Made by a program: the position numbers and the translations under genes
In this document: in pieces, positions 7,568 to 14,552 of the stretch
Layout of the letters: every line of letters starts with the position of its first letter
Position numbering within the stretch: the first letter of the stretch is position 1
Assembly (NCBI GenBank): GCA_003557765.1
Contig: PWNO01000012.1
Coordinates: forward strand, 1-14,776
DNA length: 14,776 nt
Direction: 5' to 3'
From: Bacteroidales bacterium
GTDB lineage: Bacteria > Bacteroidota > Bacteroidia > Bacteroidales > UBA7960
The notes under the pieces: generated by a model
What the model was told of the DNA's origin: nothing
Databases searched by the model: none
What the model saw: the letters and a program-made list of their open reading frames with translations, nothing else

Positions 7568-9724
7568 ATGGCAAAAAAAGACAAGAAGGAGCAGATCAAG
7601 AAGAAGCTTAAAGAACATATCCTGAGGATTTATGAATCTAACCCCAGGCATACATTAAACTACAAACAGGTTGCCAAGGCACTTGGAGAAGAGGGAAGCA
7701 AGCACAAAAAATTCCTTTCCGGAATTCTCTATTCCCTGGCAAAGGATGGCGACCTGATTGAGGTTTACAAGGGCAAATTTAAGATCAGTCCGGCATACTT
7801 AGAGAAGAAGCGCAAGGTAGGGCCGTTTATCAAGGGGCGGGTTGATATGAAGTCTACCGGAAAGGCCTACGTGATCACTGATGAGCTGCTTGAGGACGTA
7901 CGAATTTCATCCAACAATACAGGATATGCTTTGCACGACGACTTTGTGAAAGTACGTTTGTTTCCCAGGCGCAAATCACAGAAGGTGGAAGGAGAGATTG
8001 TGGAGGTATTGCGCCGTTCGAAGAACCGTTTTGTCGGCATTGTGGAATATACCGGAAAATACGCTTTCCTGCTTGCTGACAACAAGGCCATGCCCATAGA
8101 TATTTTTTTGCCTGTAGAAAACCTTAATGGAGCAAAAGACGGTGAAAAGGTTATCGTGGAAATCACGGAATGGAAACCACCGGCTAAAAATCCTTTTGGA
8201 AAGGTTGTAGAGGTCTTGGGCGACCCTGGCAATAATGAGGTGGAGATGCATGCCATCCTGGCCGAGTACAACCTGCCTGCCCGCTTCGACAACACGGTGG
8301 AAGCGGAGGCCGGGAAGGTAGAAGAAACCATCTCTGACAAAGAAATAGCAAGAAGAAAGGATTTCAGAAAGGTGACCACTTTTACTATTGATCCCGCAGA
8401 CGCGAAGGACTTCGATGATGCCCTTTCGGTTAAAAAGCTGTCGGATGGGAAGTATGAGGTAGGCGTGCACATTGCAGACGTGACGCACTATGTGCAGCCC
8501 GATACCTTGCTTGACGAAGAGGCACAGAAGCGCGGAACAAGCATTTACCTTGTCGACAGGACCATCCCGATGTTGCCGGAAAAATTGTCCAATCTGGTCT
8601 GTTCTCTTCGTCCAAATGAAGACAAACTTACCTATTCAGTTGTATTTACCATCAACGAGCAGGCGCGCATCCTGAAGACATGGATAGGCAAGACCATCAT
8701 CAACAGCGACCACCGATTTGCTTATGACGAAGTACAGGAGATTATTGAAAAGGGTGAAGGGAAGTTTCATGAGGAAATCGCATTGTTGAACGGATATGCT
8801 AAGAAGATCAGGGAGCGCAGAATGCGTACGGGCGCCATTGATTTTGACCGGCAGGAGGTCAAGTTCCGTTTGGATGAAGATGGCAAGCCCCTTTCTGTTT
8901 ACTTTAAGGAGCAGAAGGAAGCGCATAAGCTTATCGAGGAGTTCATGCTGCTGGCAAACAAAGCGGTAGCTGAAAGAATAGGTAAACCCAGGGGGAAGGA
9001 AAAGCCGAAAACCTTCGTCTACCGCATCCACGACATTCCCAATCCGGAAAAACTGAATACCCTCTCAACATTTGTATCGAAGCTGGGTTATAAGATCAAG
9101 ACTGATACCCGGAACAACATCGCTAAATCCTTTAATAAACTGTTGAAGGATTCCCAGGGTAAAGGGGAAGAGAACCTCATCGAGACCCTCACCATTCGTA
9201 CGATGGCCAAGGCAGAGTACAGCACGGTCAACATCGGTCACTACGGACTGGCATTCGATCATTACACGCATTTCACTTCACCAATCCGGCGCTATCCTGA
9301 TGTGATGGTGCACCGCTTGCTGCATGCATATGATTCTGGTAAGCCTTCTGCACAGCAGGACAACTACGAAGAGCAATGCCAGCACGCCTCTGAGATGGAA
9401 AGGCGCTCCCAGGAAGCAGAACGGGATTCCGTTAAATACAAGCAGGTAGAATTCATGTCAGATCATGTGGGAGCGGAATATGAGGGGTTGATCTCCGGTG
9501 TGTCAAAATGGGGAATTTTTGTGGAGATCAAGGAGAACAAATGTGAGGGCATGGTCCGCTTGAACGATATGGACGACGATTACTATTACCTTGATGAAGA
9601 CAATTTCCGGGTGATCGGTTACAATACCAAAAAAGAGTATAAGTTGGGCAGTCCTGTGCGAATACGCATCAAACGGGCAAACTTGCTGAAAAAGGAATTG
9701 GACTTCGTATTGGCTGAATCATAA
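7568..9724 (+). CDS. rnr: Ribonuclease R, 3'-5' exoribonuclease
   Basis: RNase R degrades structured RNA from the 3' end and takes part in rRNA and tmRNA-linked quality control. The 718-residue protein shows the family order: a basic, winged-helix-like N-terminus (1-75), cold-shock domains (about 80-220), the RNB catalytic domain (about 260-590) and an S1 domain (about 634-717, GLISGVSKWGIFVEI). The four catalytic Asp residues lie in TIDPADAKDFDDAL (Asp275, 281, 283, 284), matching the Escherichia coli enzyme, and HFTSPIRRYPDVMVHRLL is the conserved RNA-channel segment. It is shorter than the Escherichia coli enzyme (813 residues), mainly because the ends are trimmed. The start at 7568 puts the lysine-rich N-terminus in frame and follows a good promoter box. 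It is monocistronic and converges on the response regulator gene. Confidence 0.97.
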   Translation: MAKKDKKEQIKKKLKEHILRIYESNPRHTLNYKQVAKALGEEGSKHKKFLSGILYSLAKDGDLIEVYKGKFKISPAYLEKKRKVGPFIKGRVDMKSTGKAYVITDELLEDVRISSNNTGYALHDDFVKVRLFPRRKSQKVEGEIVEVLRRSKNRFVGIVEYTGKYAFLLADNKAMPIDIFLPVENLNGAKDGEKVIVEITEWKPPAKNPFGKVVEVLGDPGNNEVEMHAILAEYNLPARFDNTVEAEAGKVEETISDKEIARRKDFRKVTTFTIDPADAKDFDDALSVKKLSDGKYEVGVHIADVTHYVQPDTLLDEEAQKRGTSIYLVDRTIPMLPEKLSNLVCSLRPNEDKLTYSVVFTINEQARILKTWIGKTIINSDHRFAYDEVQEIIEKGEGKFHEEIALLNGYAKKIRERRMRTGAIDFDRQEVKFRLDEDGKPLSVYFKEQKEAHKLIEEFMLLANKAVAERIGKPRGKEKPKTFVYRIHDIPNPEKLNTLSTFVSKLGYKIKTDTRNNIAKSFNKLLKDSQGKGEENLIETLTIRTMAKAEYSTVNIGHYGLAFDHYTHFTSPIRRYPDVMVHRLLHAYDSGKPSAQQDNYEEQCQHASEMERRSQEAERDSVKYKQVEFMSDHVGAEYEGLISGVSKWGIFVEIKENKCEGMVRLNDMDDDYYYLDEDNFRVIGYNTKKEYKLGSPVRIRIKRANLLKKELDFVLAES

Positions 9725-9752
9725 AAAAAAGCACAACCAAAGTCATGCTTTT
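9723..9752 (-). terminator. Intrinsic terminator for the response regulator gene
   Basis: Read on the minus strand, AAAAGCA (9752-9746), a 12-base loop and TGCTTTT (9733-9727) make a 7-bp stem that runs into an unbroken T-run to 9723. It lies 42 bases past the response regulator stop and overlaps the end of the rnr transcript. On the plus strand there is no T-run after the stem, so it should work mainly leftward. The stem is weak (two G-C pairs). Confidence 0.55.
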
Positions 9753-9794
9753 CCTGGCATTTATGCTATCCATATCATCTTTGCATACAACTGA

Positions 9795-10547
9795 TTAAAT
9801 CAGGTTCAGCCTGCTGTAGAGTTCTTTTCGGTAGAGTCCTCCGATAGGTAGTACTTTCATCTTTCCTTCGATTACCAGGTCGGGATACTTGATGGAGAAG
9901 ATTTTGTTCAGGTTGACGATAAACGATCGGTGAATCCTGACAAAGTCCTTCGCTGGTAAGATGCGTACCATCTCTTTCATCGTGGTGTGTGTGGTATAGC
10001 TGTTGTCGGCCGTGTTGATCACCACATAGTCTTTCAAGGCCTCAACATAAAAGATGTCATCAAAGTTAATTTTGTTGAGGCGATAATCTGCGCGCACAAA
10101 AATGGAATCCTTTGATTCCTTGTTTTCGATTAAGGAATGGTAAAGGTCACGTTCCCTTTTGACCTCTTCATCTTTTTCATATTTGTACAGGGCCATTTCA
10201 ATCGTGGTCTGCAGCTCCTTATCTTTGTAAGGCTTGATGATGTACCCATAAGGTTCTGTGATTTTGACCTTATTAATGGTATTTTCATCTGCATAAGCAG
10301 TAAGGAAAATCACAGGAACCGAAAAACGCTCTTTGATTTCCTTAGCGGTATCAATCCCGGTCATTGACCCTTTTAGCATGATGTCCATCAAAATCAGGTC
10401 TGGACGGTTATCTTCCACTTCCCGGATTGCTTTTTCACCGCTGTTTAGAATGTTTGATACCTGATAGCCAAGTTTCTTCAATGAACCTTGAATATCTTTG
10501 GCTACGATGCTTTCATCCTCAACAATAAGAATTTTTACTTTTGCCAT
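9795..10547 (-). CDS. LytTR-family two-component response regulator
   Basis: This 250-residue transcription regulator has an N-terminal receiver domain (1-122) with the acidic pair Glu10-Asp11, the phosphoacceptor Asp55 in LILMDIM, Thr83 in FLTAYAD and Lys105 in IIKPY. A linker (about 123-148) leads to a C-terminal LytTR DNA-binding domain (150-248) with the typical FVRIHRSFIVN and LPIGGLYRKEL segments. Such proteins usually bind paired direct repeats upstream of target genes when phosphorylated by a membrane histidine kinase. No kinase gene lies beside it, so it is an orphan here and its partner is unknown. It is transcribed away from the candidate origin, and its upstream region contains a strong 11-bp inverted repeat at 10593-10620 that might be an operator. 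The ATG at 10547 gives a complete receiver domain. Confidence 0.93.
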   Translation of the reverse strand: MAKVKILIVEDESIVAKDIQGSLKKLGYQVSNILNSGEKAIREVEDNRPDLILMDIMLKGSMTGIDTAKEIKERFSVPVIFLTAYADENTINKVKITEPYGYIIKPYKDKELQTTIEMALYKYEKDEEVKRERDLYHSLIENKESKDSIFVRADYRLNKINFDDIFYVEALKDYVVINTADNSYTTHTTMKEMVRILPAKDFVRIHRSFIVNLNKIFSIKYPDLVIEGKMKVLPIGGLYRKELYSRLNLI

Positions 10548-10592
10548 ATCACTTGGATTTATATTACTTTTTTAGATTTGATTAATCCACAA

Positions 10593-10620
10593 ATAAAATG
10601 CAAGAATCGTTGCATTTTAT
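10593..10620. repeat. 11-bp perfect inverted repeat at the origin-proximal edge
   Basis: ATAAAATGCAA (10593-10603) and TTGCATTTTAT (10610-10620) are exact reverse complements around a 6-base loop GAATCG. It lies 46 bases upstream of the response regulator ATG and next to the outermost DnaA-like box (10583). No proper T-run follows on either strand. A promoter-like TTTATTTG on the minus strand (10597-10590) overlaps it, so it could be an operator for the regulator gene or a structural boundary of the origin. Confidence 0.55.
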
Positions 10621-10827
10621 ATTTATGTTTATGGATTTTGTTACTTCCATGCCAAAAATAGTAATTATTTGTCGATAATTCAATTATCCCTTAACATCTT
10701 TGGGAAAATTTAACAAGAAAACGTAAACTGAGTGCCTATTTTTTAAGACAGAACGTATAACAAGCAAATTATTTGGGGCCATGATACGCTATATATGAAT
10801 TTTTTTAAATTGTATAAAATTAGCATT

Positions 10828-10849
10828 CATCATCAGTCTGTTGATGATG
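10828..10849. repeat. 8-bp inverted repeat CATCATCA/TGATGATG
   Basis: CATCATCA (10828-10835) and TGATGATG (10842-10849) are exact reverse complements with a 6-base loop, between an AT-rich run and the DnaA-box core. TTGACAAT occurs shortly after, at 10850-10857 and at 10873-10880. It could be a binding site in the candidate origin; no known protein site is recognised. Confidence 0.4.
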
Positions 10850-10895
10850 TTGACAATATCTGGAGAAAAGACTTGACAATATGAATTACTAAAAC

Positions 10896-11053
10896 TTATT
10901 CACATCATATGCACAGCATTAATTTGCATAACCAGCTGATTATTAAACAATAAAATAAGTTATTCACAGCATGTGAAGAACACCTGTTGTGAAGAAAAAA
11001 TGCGTTATGCACATGTGTAATACGGCCCAAATTTGTCAACTCTTTGTTGATAA
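10896..11053. promoter_or_regulatory. DnaA-box core cluster
   Basis: Within 158 bases lie three exact TTATNCACA sites in one orientation (10896, 10960, 11005), one near match in the same orientation (10907) and three near matches in the opposite one (10972, 10988, 11045). The two opposed sites at 10972 and 10988 are identical (TGTGAAGAA) and 16 bases apart. The exact box at 11005 continues into a CACATGTG palindrome. DnaA binding in opposed arrays is the usual layout of origin cores. Confidence 0.65.
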
Positions 11054-11267
11054 GATTTAATAAGTCACCCAAAAAAAGCTTTGTTATTTAACAATTTTTT
11101 ATATATAGACGGTCTGTTGAATTTGTCAAGAAAAACTTATTACGAAGTATCAACAATCAACAACAGGTAATTCACAAAGAACTGTTAACAAATTATAAAT
11201 TGTTGGCGCTCATTCGCCAAGAATACATCAAGATGTTTATCTGTTTACCTATGAATGCTCCTAAGTA

Positions 11268-11297
11268 ATTGAATCAAAATTTTATATAGTATCTTTG
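11268..11297 (+). promoter_or_regulatory. Candidate promoter for rpiB
   Basis: TATCTTTG at 11290-11297 fits TAnnTTTG exactly. The best upstream element is ATTG at 11268-11271 with an 18-base spacer, which is imperfect. The leader to the rpiB ATG at 11339 would be about 35 bases and would contain the DnaA-like box at 11330-11338. Confidence 0.4.
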
Positions 11298-11338
11298 ATA
11301 TCTGAATGCATACACGCACCAAAAAATAGTTATCAACA

Positions 11339-11791
11339 ATGCAGGAAAAAGCGCTAAAAATCGCCATTGGCGGGGATCATGCGGGGTTTGCACTTAAGGA
11401 GCGGATCAGAGCGTATTTATCAGCAGCCGGGCACGAGGTTACGGACTATGGTCCGGGTTCAGCTTCTTCTGTTGACTATCCGGACCACATTCATCCGCTG
11501 GCTGCGGGGATCACTTCAGGCAAACACGATTGTGGCATCATCATGTGCGGGAGTGGAAACGGGGTCAGAATGACAGCAAATAAATCCCCGGGCATCCGGG
11601 CTGCCTTGTCTTGGAAGCCTGAGATTGCCCGCCTCGGCCGTGCGCATAACAATGCGAATGTCCTGGCCCTGCCGGCGCGTCATATCTCAGAAGAAGATGC
11701 GCTGGAGGCCGTGCAGGTGTTTTTAGACACGGCATTTGAAGGCGGCAGACACCAGGGCCGGGTAGAGAAGATCAGTTCCGGTATGGAATAA
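11339..11791 (+). CDS. rpiB: Ribose-5-phosphate isomerase B (RpiB/LacAB family)
   Basis: RpiB interconverts ribose 5-phosphate and ribulose 5-phosphate in the non-oxidative pentose phosphate pathway. The 150-residue length is normal. Recognisable segments are GGDHAGFALK near the N-terminus, SVDYPDHIHPLA, IIMCGSGNGVRMTANK with the catalytic-loop Cys, and RAHNNANVLALPAR, which forms part of the sugar-phosphate site. The RpiB/LacA/LacB family includes allose and galactose 6-phosphate isomerases; RpiB is the most likely because a single gene without LacA/LacB partners is present. The ATG at 11339 directly follows a DnaA-like box (TTATCAACA), so binding there could hinder its expression. It is transcribed away from the candidate origin. 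Confidence 0.94.
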   Translation: MQEKALKIAIGGDHAGFALKERIRAYLSAAGHEVTDYGPGSASSVDYPDHIHPLAAGITSGKHDCGIIMCGSGNGVRMTANKSPGIRAALSWKPEIARLGRAHNNANVLALPARHISEEDALEAVQVFLDTAFEGGRHQGRVEKISSGME

Positions 11792-12103
11792 AACAAGGCT
11801 TTATGCGGGAGCGCAATGGATGCCGGCTCCTTCTGCATGATGTATGTTTGACGGATGTGCATGATGTATGTTTGGCGGATGAACCAGCGGAATGACATAA
11901 GATGACCCCTGGGATCCACTACCTAAGCAGTGCTCTGGTTTGCATGCTGGTTATTGTGTGGTACTGAAAACATTACCCAGGGCGGTATAATTGCAGGAAG
12001 GCTTCTTCCACATCAAGGCATACCGGGTGATCATTGACCGGGTGCATGTTGGTCCCCGGGTGGCATGGCAGAATTTTTACAATAAAAGGGAAACAATGTG
12101 ATT
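11792..12103. other. Spacer between rpiB and lutB-like gene
   Basis: No gene is supported in this 312-base stretch. It contains a 24-bp tandem duplication at 11834-11881. A weak GC stem (GGAGC/GCTCC around 11809-11830) follows rpiB without a T-run and is not convincing as a terminator. I see no TAnnTTTG promoter for the next gene. A purine-rich AAAAGGG lies just before the lutB start. Confidence 0.45.
11834..11881 (+). repeat. 24-bp tandem repeat, two copies
   Basis: Units at 11834-11857 and 11858-11881 differ at one base only (ACGGATG against GCGGATG at the end). Each unit carries TGCATGATGTATG. The near identity indicates a recent duplication. It lies 43 bases after the rpiB stop and matches no known site. 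Confidence 0.75.
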
Positions 12104-13489
12104 ATGGCGAACAAGGAAATATATCAGGCTTTTCGGGAGGCGAGCAAGAAGAAGTCCTTTGACAAGCAGCACCGCAAGACGATCGGTTACAACATTGGTT
12201 GTTATGACAAAGCCTTTGCCCGGGGGCTTGACTTTTTCACGCGGCCCGACATTGCGCGTCGGCGTGCAGCGTTAAAGAAACACGGTGTACTGGAGCACCT
12301 GGAAGACCACCTGAAATCCTTTGAGCAGCATTTCACTGCCCGGGGCGGGAAGGTGATCTGGGCGCAGGATGCGGAAGAAGCCCGGCAGGCCATCCTGGAC
12401 ATTCTGCAAAATCAGTATGTGGACTCAGTGGTCAAATCAAAGTCGATGACCACGGAAGAGGTTGGCGTGACCACATTTTTGCAGAAAAATGGGATTGACT
12501 GCGTCGAGACCGATCTGGGAGAGTTCATTGTTCAGGTTTCTGACGACAAGCCTTACCATATTGTGACCCCGGCCATGCACCTGTCGGCCGGCGATGTGGC
12601 AAAGATATTTCACGAAAAGTATAATTTGCCGGAGGACGCTACACCCGATCAGATAGCCGCCTTCGTTCGTCCGCACCTGCGCGAAAAGTTTAAACGTGCC
12701 GGCGCCAGCATCACCGGGGCAAACTTTCTGGTCTCCCGCACGGGATCTGTTGCGCTTACTGAAAACGAAGGAAACGCGCTGTTCTGTGTCAGTGCGCCGA
12801 AGATCCATATCGCCATTGCGGGCATCGAAAAAGTCATTCCAACGATTGAGGACCTTGACCTCTTCTGGCCCCTCTTGGCCGTGCACGGTACGGGGCAGGA
12901 CATGTCGGCATACAATACGCTTGTAAGCGGCCCAAAAGCTTCCGGTGAAGAGGATGGTCCGGATCAGATGTATGTCATTTTGCTGGACAATGGACGCAGC
13001 CGGCTGTTATCGACCATCCCACAGCGCCGGGCGTTGTCATGCATCCGTTGCGGCGCCTGCCTGAACGTATGCCCCGTATATAAGAACATCGGTGGACACA
13101 GCTATGGCACAGTATACAGCGGCCCCATCGGCTCTGTCATCAGTCCGCACCTCAGCGGCCAGCTGAAGGAATATATCCATCTGAGCTATGCCTCCAGCCT
13201 CTGTGGAAAATGTACAGATGTATGCCCGGCCGGCATCGACCTCCACCAACAGCTGTTGCAGAACCGCCGCCTGGCCGTGCGCAACGCCTTTCCACCGCGC
13301 ACCGAACGCTGGGGCATCAAAGCCTATAAGATGACGATGAGCAAGGCATCCCGGCTTGATAAAGCCGCACCAGGCATCAAAAACCTGTTTGCCGGACTGT
13401 TTCTTTCCAAAGCCTGGGGGCCGAGGAGGGCGCTGCCGAAGGTGGTGGAAAGTTTTAGGAAAAAATGGGTGAATAATGTGCTGATGTGA
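12104..13489 (+). CDS. lutB: LutB-like LUD-domain iron-sulfur protein (lactate utilisation)
   Basis: LutB is the iron-sulfur subunit of the LutABC complex that oxidises L-lactate to pyruvate. The 461-residue product fits the family: a LUD domain (about 60-300, with GGKVIWAQDAEEA and SRTGSVALTENEGNA), then two Fe-S motifs, CIRCGACLNVCPVY (Cys313, 316, 319, 323) and CGKCTDVCPAG (Cys367, 370, 374). The start is uncertain: I use ATG at 12104, but GTG at 12098, 7 bases after AAGGG, is possible and adds two residues. Neither lutA nor lutC lies beside it, so it is an orphan here. It looks more G+C-rich in third codon positions than mnmG or ybeY. Its last codons (Asn-Val-Leu-Met-stop) are written by a repeat shared with thpR. 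The enzymatic role without partners is uncertain. Confidence 0.88.
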   Translation: MANKEIYQAFREASKKKSFDKQHRKTIGYNIGCYDKAFARGLDFFTRPDIARRRAALKKHGVLEHLEDHLKSFEQHFTARGGKVIWAQDAEEARQAILDILQNQYVDSVVKSKSMTTEEVGVTTFLQKNGIDCVETDLGEFIVQVSDDKPYHIVTPAMHLSAGDVAKIFHEKYNLPEDATPDQIAAFVRPHLREKFKRAGASITGANFLVSRTGSVALTENEGNALFCVSAPKIHIAIAGIEKVIPTIEDLDLFWPLLAVHGTGQDMSAYNTLVSGPKASGEEDGPDQMYVILLDNGRSRLLSTIPQRRALSCIRCGACLNVCPVYKNIGGHSYGTVYSGPIGSVISPHLSGQLKEYIHLSYASSLCGKCTDVCPAGIDLHQQLLQNRRLAVRNAFPPRTERWGIKAYKMTMSKASRLDKAAPGIKNLFAGLFLSKAWGPRRALPKVVESFRKKWVNNVLM

Positions 13490-13727
13490 CAATGTGCTAA
13501 TGAAGGGTTTCGGATATAAGGTGAGATTTTCCCTTTGTTTGCAGCTGATGGTTGGTATTGACGCGTGCCATGATCGGGGGTTGTATTGCAAAGGTTTCTT
13601 CGTTGTAAGCGCCGGATGACGGTTTGCGGGAACGCGATGCGGAGAAACCCCTTCTAAAAAAACCCACTGAACACTGCCCAACGGGCCCTTTCATTAGCAC
13701 ATTGGCACATTATCACATTAGCACATT
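13475..13727. repeat. Inverted pair of 8-bp-period repeats that ends two convergent genes
   Basis: The left arm (13475-13507) and the reverse complement of the right arm (13686-13727) share the pattern AATGTGCT(A/G)ATGTGA and continue to CTAATGAA(A)GGG; the right arm has one extra 8-bp unit. On the plus strand the right arm reads as CACATT plus two variable bases four times (698, 706, 714 and 722 past 13000). An exact 14-bp inverted match is 13491-13504 with 13690-13703. The core of about 180 bases between the arms has a second nested match (AAGGGTTTC near 13504, GAAACCCCTT near 13643) and no gene. The stop codons of lutB (13487-13489) and thpR (13715-13713) both lie in the arms. Confidence 0.8.
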
Positions 13728-14267
13728 TAATTCCGGGTGATATACCGGCCCCGTGGGCTTCAATATGCTTTGGTATAACGTAAAGTGATTCACGGCAACC
13801 TCCCCGAAGTCTTCTTCTGCATATTCTGCAAGCAACTCCTCCATTCCGGCGTGATTTGTGAGGTGTTTGACACGGGCGATGGTAAGGTGTGGCACAAAAA
13901 CCTTCTTGTCGGGCTTGTATCCCAACGGCCTGAGGTGATTATTGACCGTATCGTACAGGCGGATGAGTCCGTCGGCCTCCTGGATGCCCAGCCAGATGAC
14001 CCGGGGCATGCGGGGGTTGCCAAAGGTGCCACATCCTTTGATGCGGATGGTAAAGGGCTCCGATTCCTTTCCTGCGGCTTCCAGGGCCTTTTTTATGGGC
14101 GGCTCATCGCGCATGGGCGTGTCGCCGAAAAATTTCAACGTGAGGTGCATGTTTCCGGGCGATACCCAGTTGATCCTTTCTCCCTCCAATTCACTGCGGA
14201 AGTGATCCATGGCAGCAGTGACGGGGTCGGTTGGTGGGATGTGGATGGCGGTGAACAAACGCTTCAT
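13713..14267 (-). CDS. thpR: RNA 2',3'-cyclic phosphodiesterase (2H family, ThpR/LigT)
   Basis: Members of this 2H phosphoesterase family open 2',3'-cyclic phosphate ends of RNA and can join tRNA halves through a 2'-5' bond in vitro; the cellular role is unclear. The 184-residue product has both signature motifs, HLTLKFFG (His41, Thr43) and PHLTIARV (His127, Thr129), spaced as in the family, and the N-terminus MKRLFTAI is typical. The ATG at 14267 follows an A-rich stretch and no Shine-Dalgarno site is visible. The C-terminal residues Asn-Val-Leu-Met come from the repeat arm at 13713-13727, so the original end of the gene may have been replaced. It converges on lutB and has no functionally linked neighbour. 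Confidence 0.94.
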   Translation of the reverse strand: MKRLFTAIHIPPTDPVTAAMDHFRSELEGERINWVSPGNMHLTLKFFGDTPMRDEPPIKKALEAAGKESEPFTIRIKGCGTFGNPRMPRVIWLGIQEADGLIRLYDTVNNHLRPLGYKPDKKVFVPHLTIARVKHLTNHAGMEELLAEYAEEDFGEVAVNHFTLYQSILKPTGPVYHPELNVLM

Positions 14268-14302
14268 CTGTTTTTTTTTAACGCTTTATTTGAACTTGAT
14301 AA

Positions 14303-14449
14303 ACCACCTTCTTTGATGGTGGTAATGTTCTTTTTGCTTTGCATTTAAAATTATTTGCTCATTTACTGCATAAGCGGCTGGTTGGAGCGGCTTGCGCGAC
14401 AAAGAAGGCTTTGCCTTCTAGGTTAACAATCCACCTTCTTAAAAGGTGG
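14303..14449. repeat. Cluster of three hairpins upstream of thpR
   Basis: Three inverted repeats lie in 147 bases: ACCACC/GGTGGT (14303-14323), AGAAGGC-TTT-GCCTTCT (14403-14419) and CCACCTT-CTTAA-AAGGTGG (14431-14449). The first and third share the 10-mer CCACCTTCTT (14304 and 14431), so they look like copies of one unit, and the middle one uses a related AAGG core. None has a T-run. A REP-like intergenic repeat or a small structured RNA is possible. Confidence 0.55.
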
Positions 14450-14507
14450 TGGTTGAATTTTAAGCAGCATTGAAGTGATACTGGCGGCACTGGGGGTTAA
14501 AATAAAT

Positions 14508-14539
14508 TTTGGCCAAAATAAGAAAAGATATTAATTTTG
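14508..14539 (+). promoter_or_regulatory. Promoter of the tRNA-Ala gene
   Basis: TTTG at 14508-14511, a 20-base spacer and TAATTTTG at 14532-14539 match the Bacteroidota -33/-7 consensus (TTTG, TAnnTTTG) at every defined base. Transcription should start near 14545, a few bases before the mature tRNA 5' end at 14553. It is the clearest promoter in the window and the main evidence for the phylum from regulatory sequence. Confidence 0.8.
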
Positions 14540-14552
14540 CAAACCAAAATAC

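Larger units (their letters stand above)
10548..11338. other. oriC: Candidate chromosomal replication origin (oriC)
   Basis: This 791-base gene-free, strongly AT-rich stretch carries a cluster of DnaA boxes (TTATNCACA). Perfect matches on the plus strand are at 10896-10904, 10960-10968 and 11005-11013. One-mismatch sites are at 10583 (TAATCCACA), 10907 (ATATGCACA), 10972 and 10988 (minus), 11045 (minus, TTATCAACA), 11168 (TAATTCACA) and 11330 (TTATCAACA). AT-only runs beside the cluster, around 10798-10820 and 11073-11106, could serve as the unwinding element. The nearby parS-like pair and mnmG are typical of an origin neighbourhood. There is no dnaA gene in the window, and in this phylum oriC need not be next to dnaA. 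The alternative is a DnaA-regulated or simply AT-rich intergenic region. Confidence 0.65.

Noticed and set aside
11680..11919. 79-codon frame on the minus strand with a repeated RQTYIM peptide
   Set aside because: The repeat is the translation of the 24-bp tandem duplication in a spacer, and the frame overlaps the end of rpiB.
11985..11990. TATAAT as a -10 box for lutB
   Set aside because: No partner -35 element at a suitable distance, and the other promoters here follow the TAnnTTTG pattern, so this is likely chance.
13640..13690. Terminator for thpR using the T-run opposite 13656-13662
   Set aside because: The only stem directly before it on the minus strand is a 4-bp GCCC/GGGC pairing about 13 bases away, too weak and too distant for a confident call.
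13785..14348. 187-codon open frame antisense to thpR
   Set aside because: thpR has both HxT motifs and a proper start; the antisense frame has no recognisable motif.
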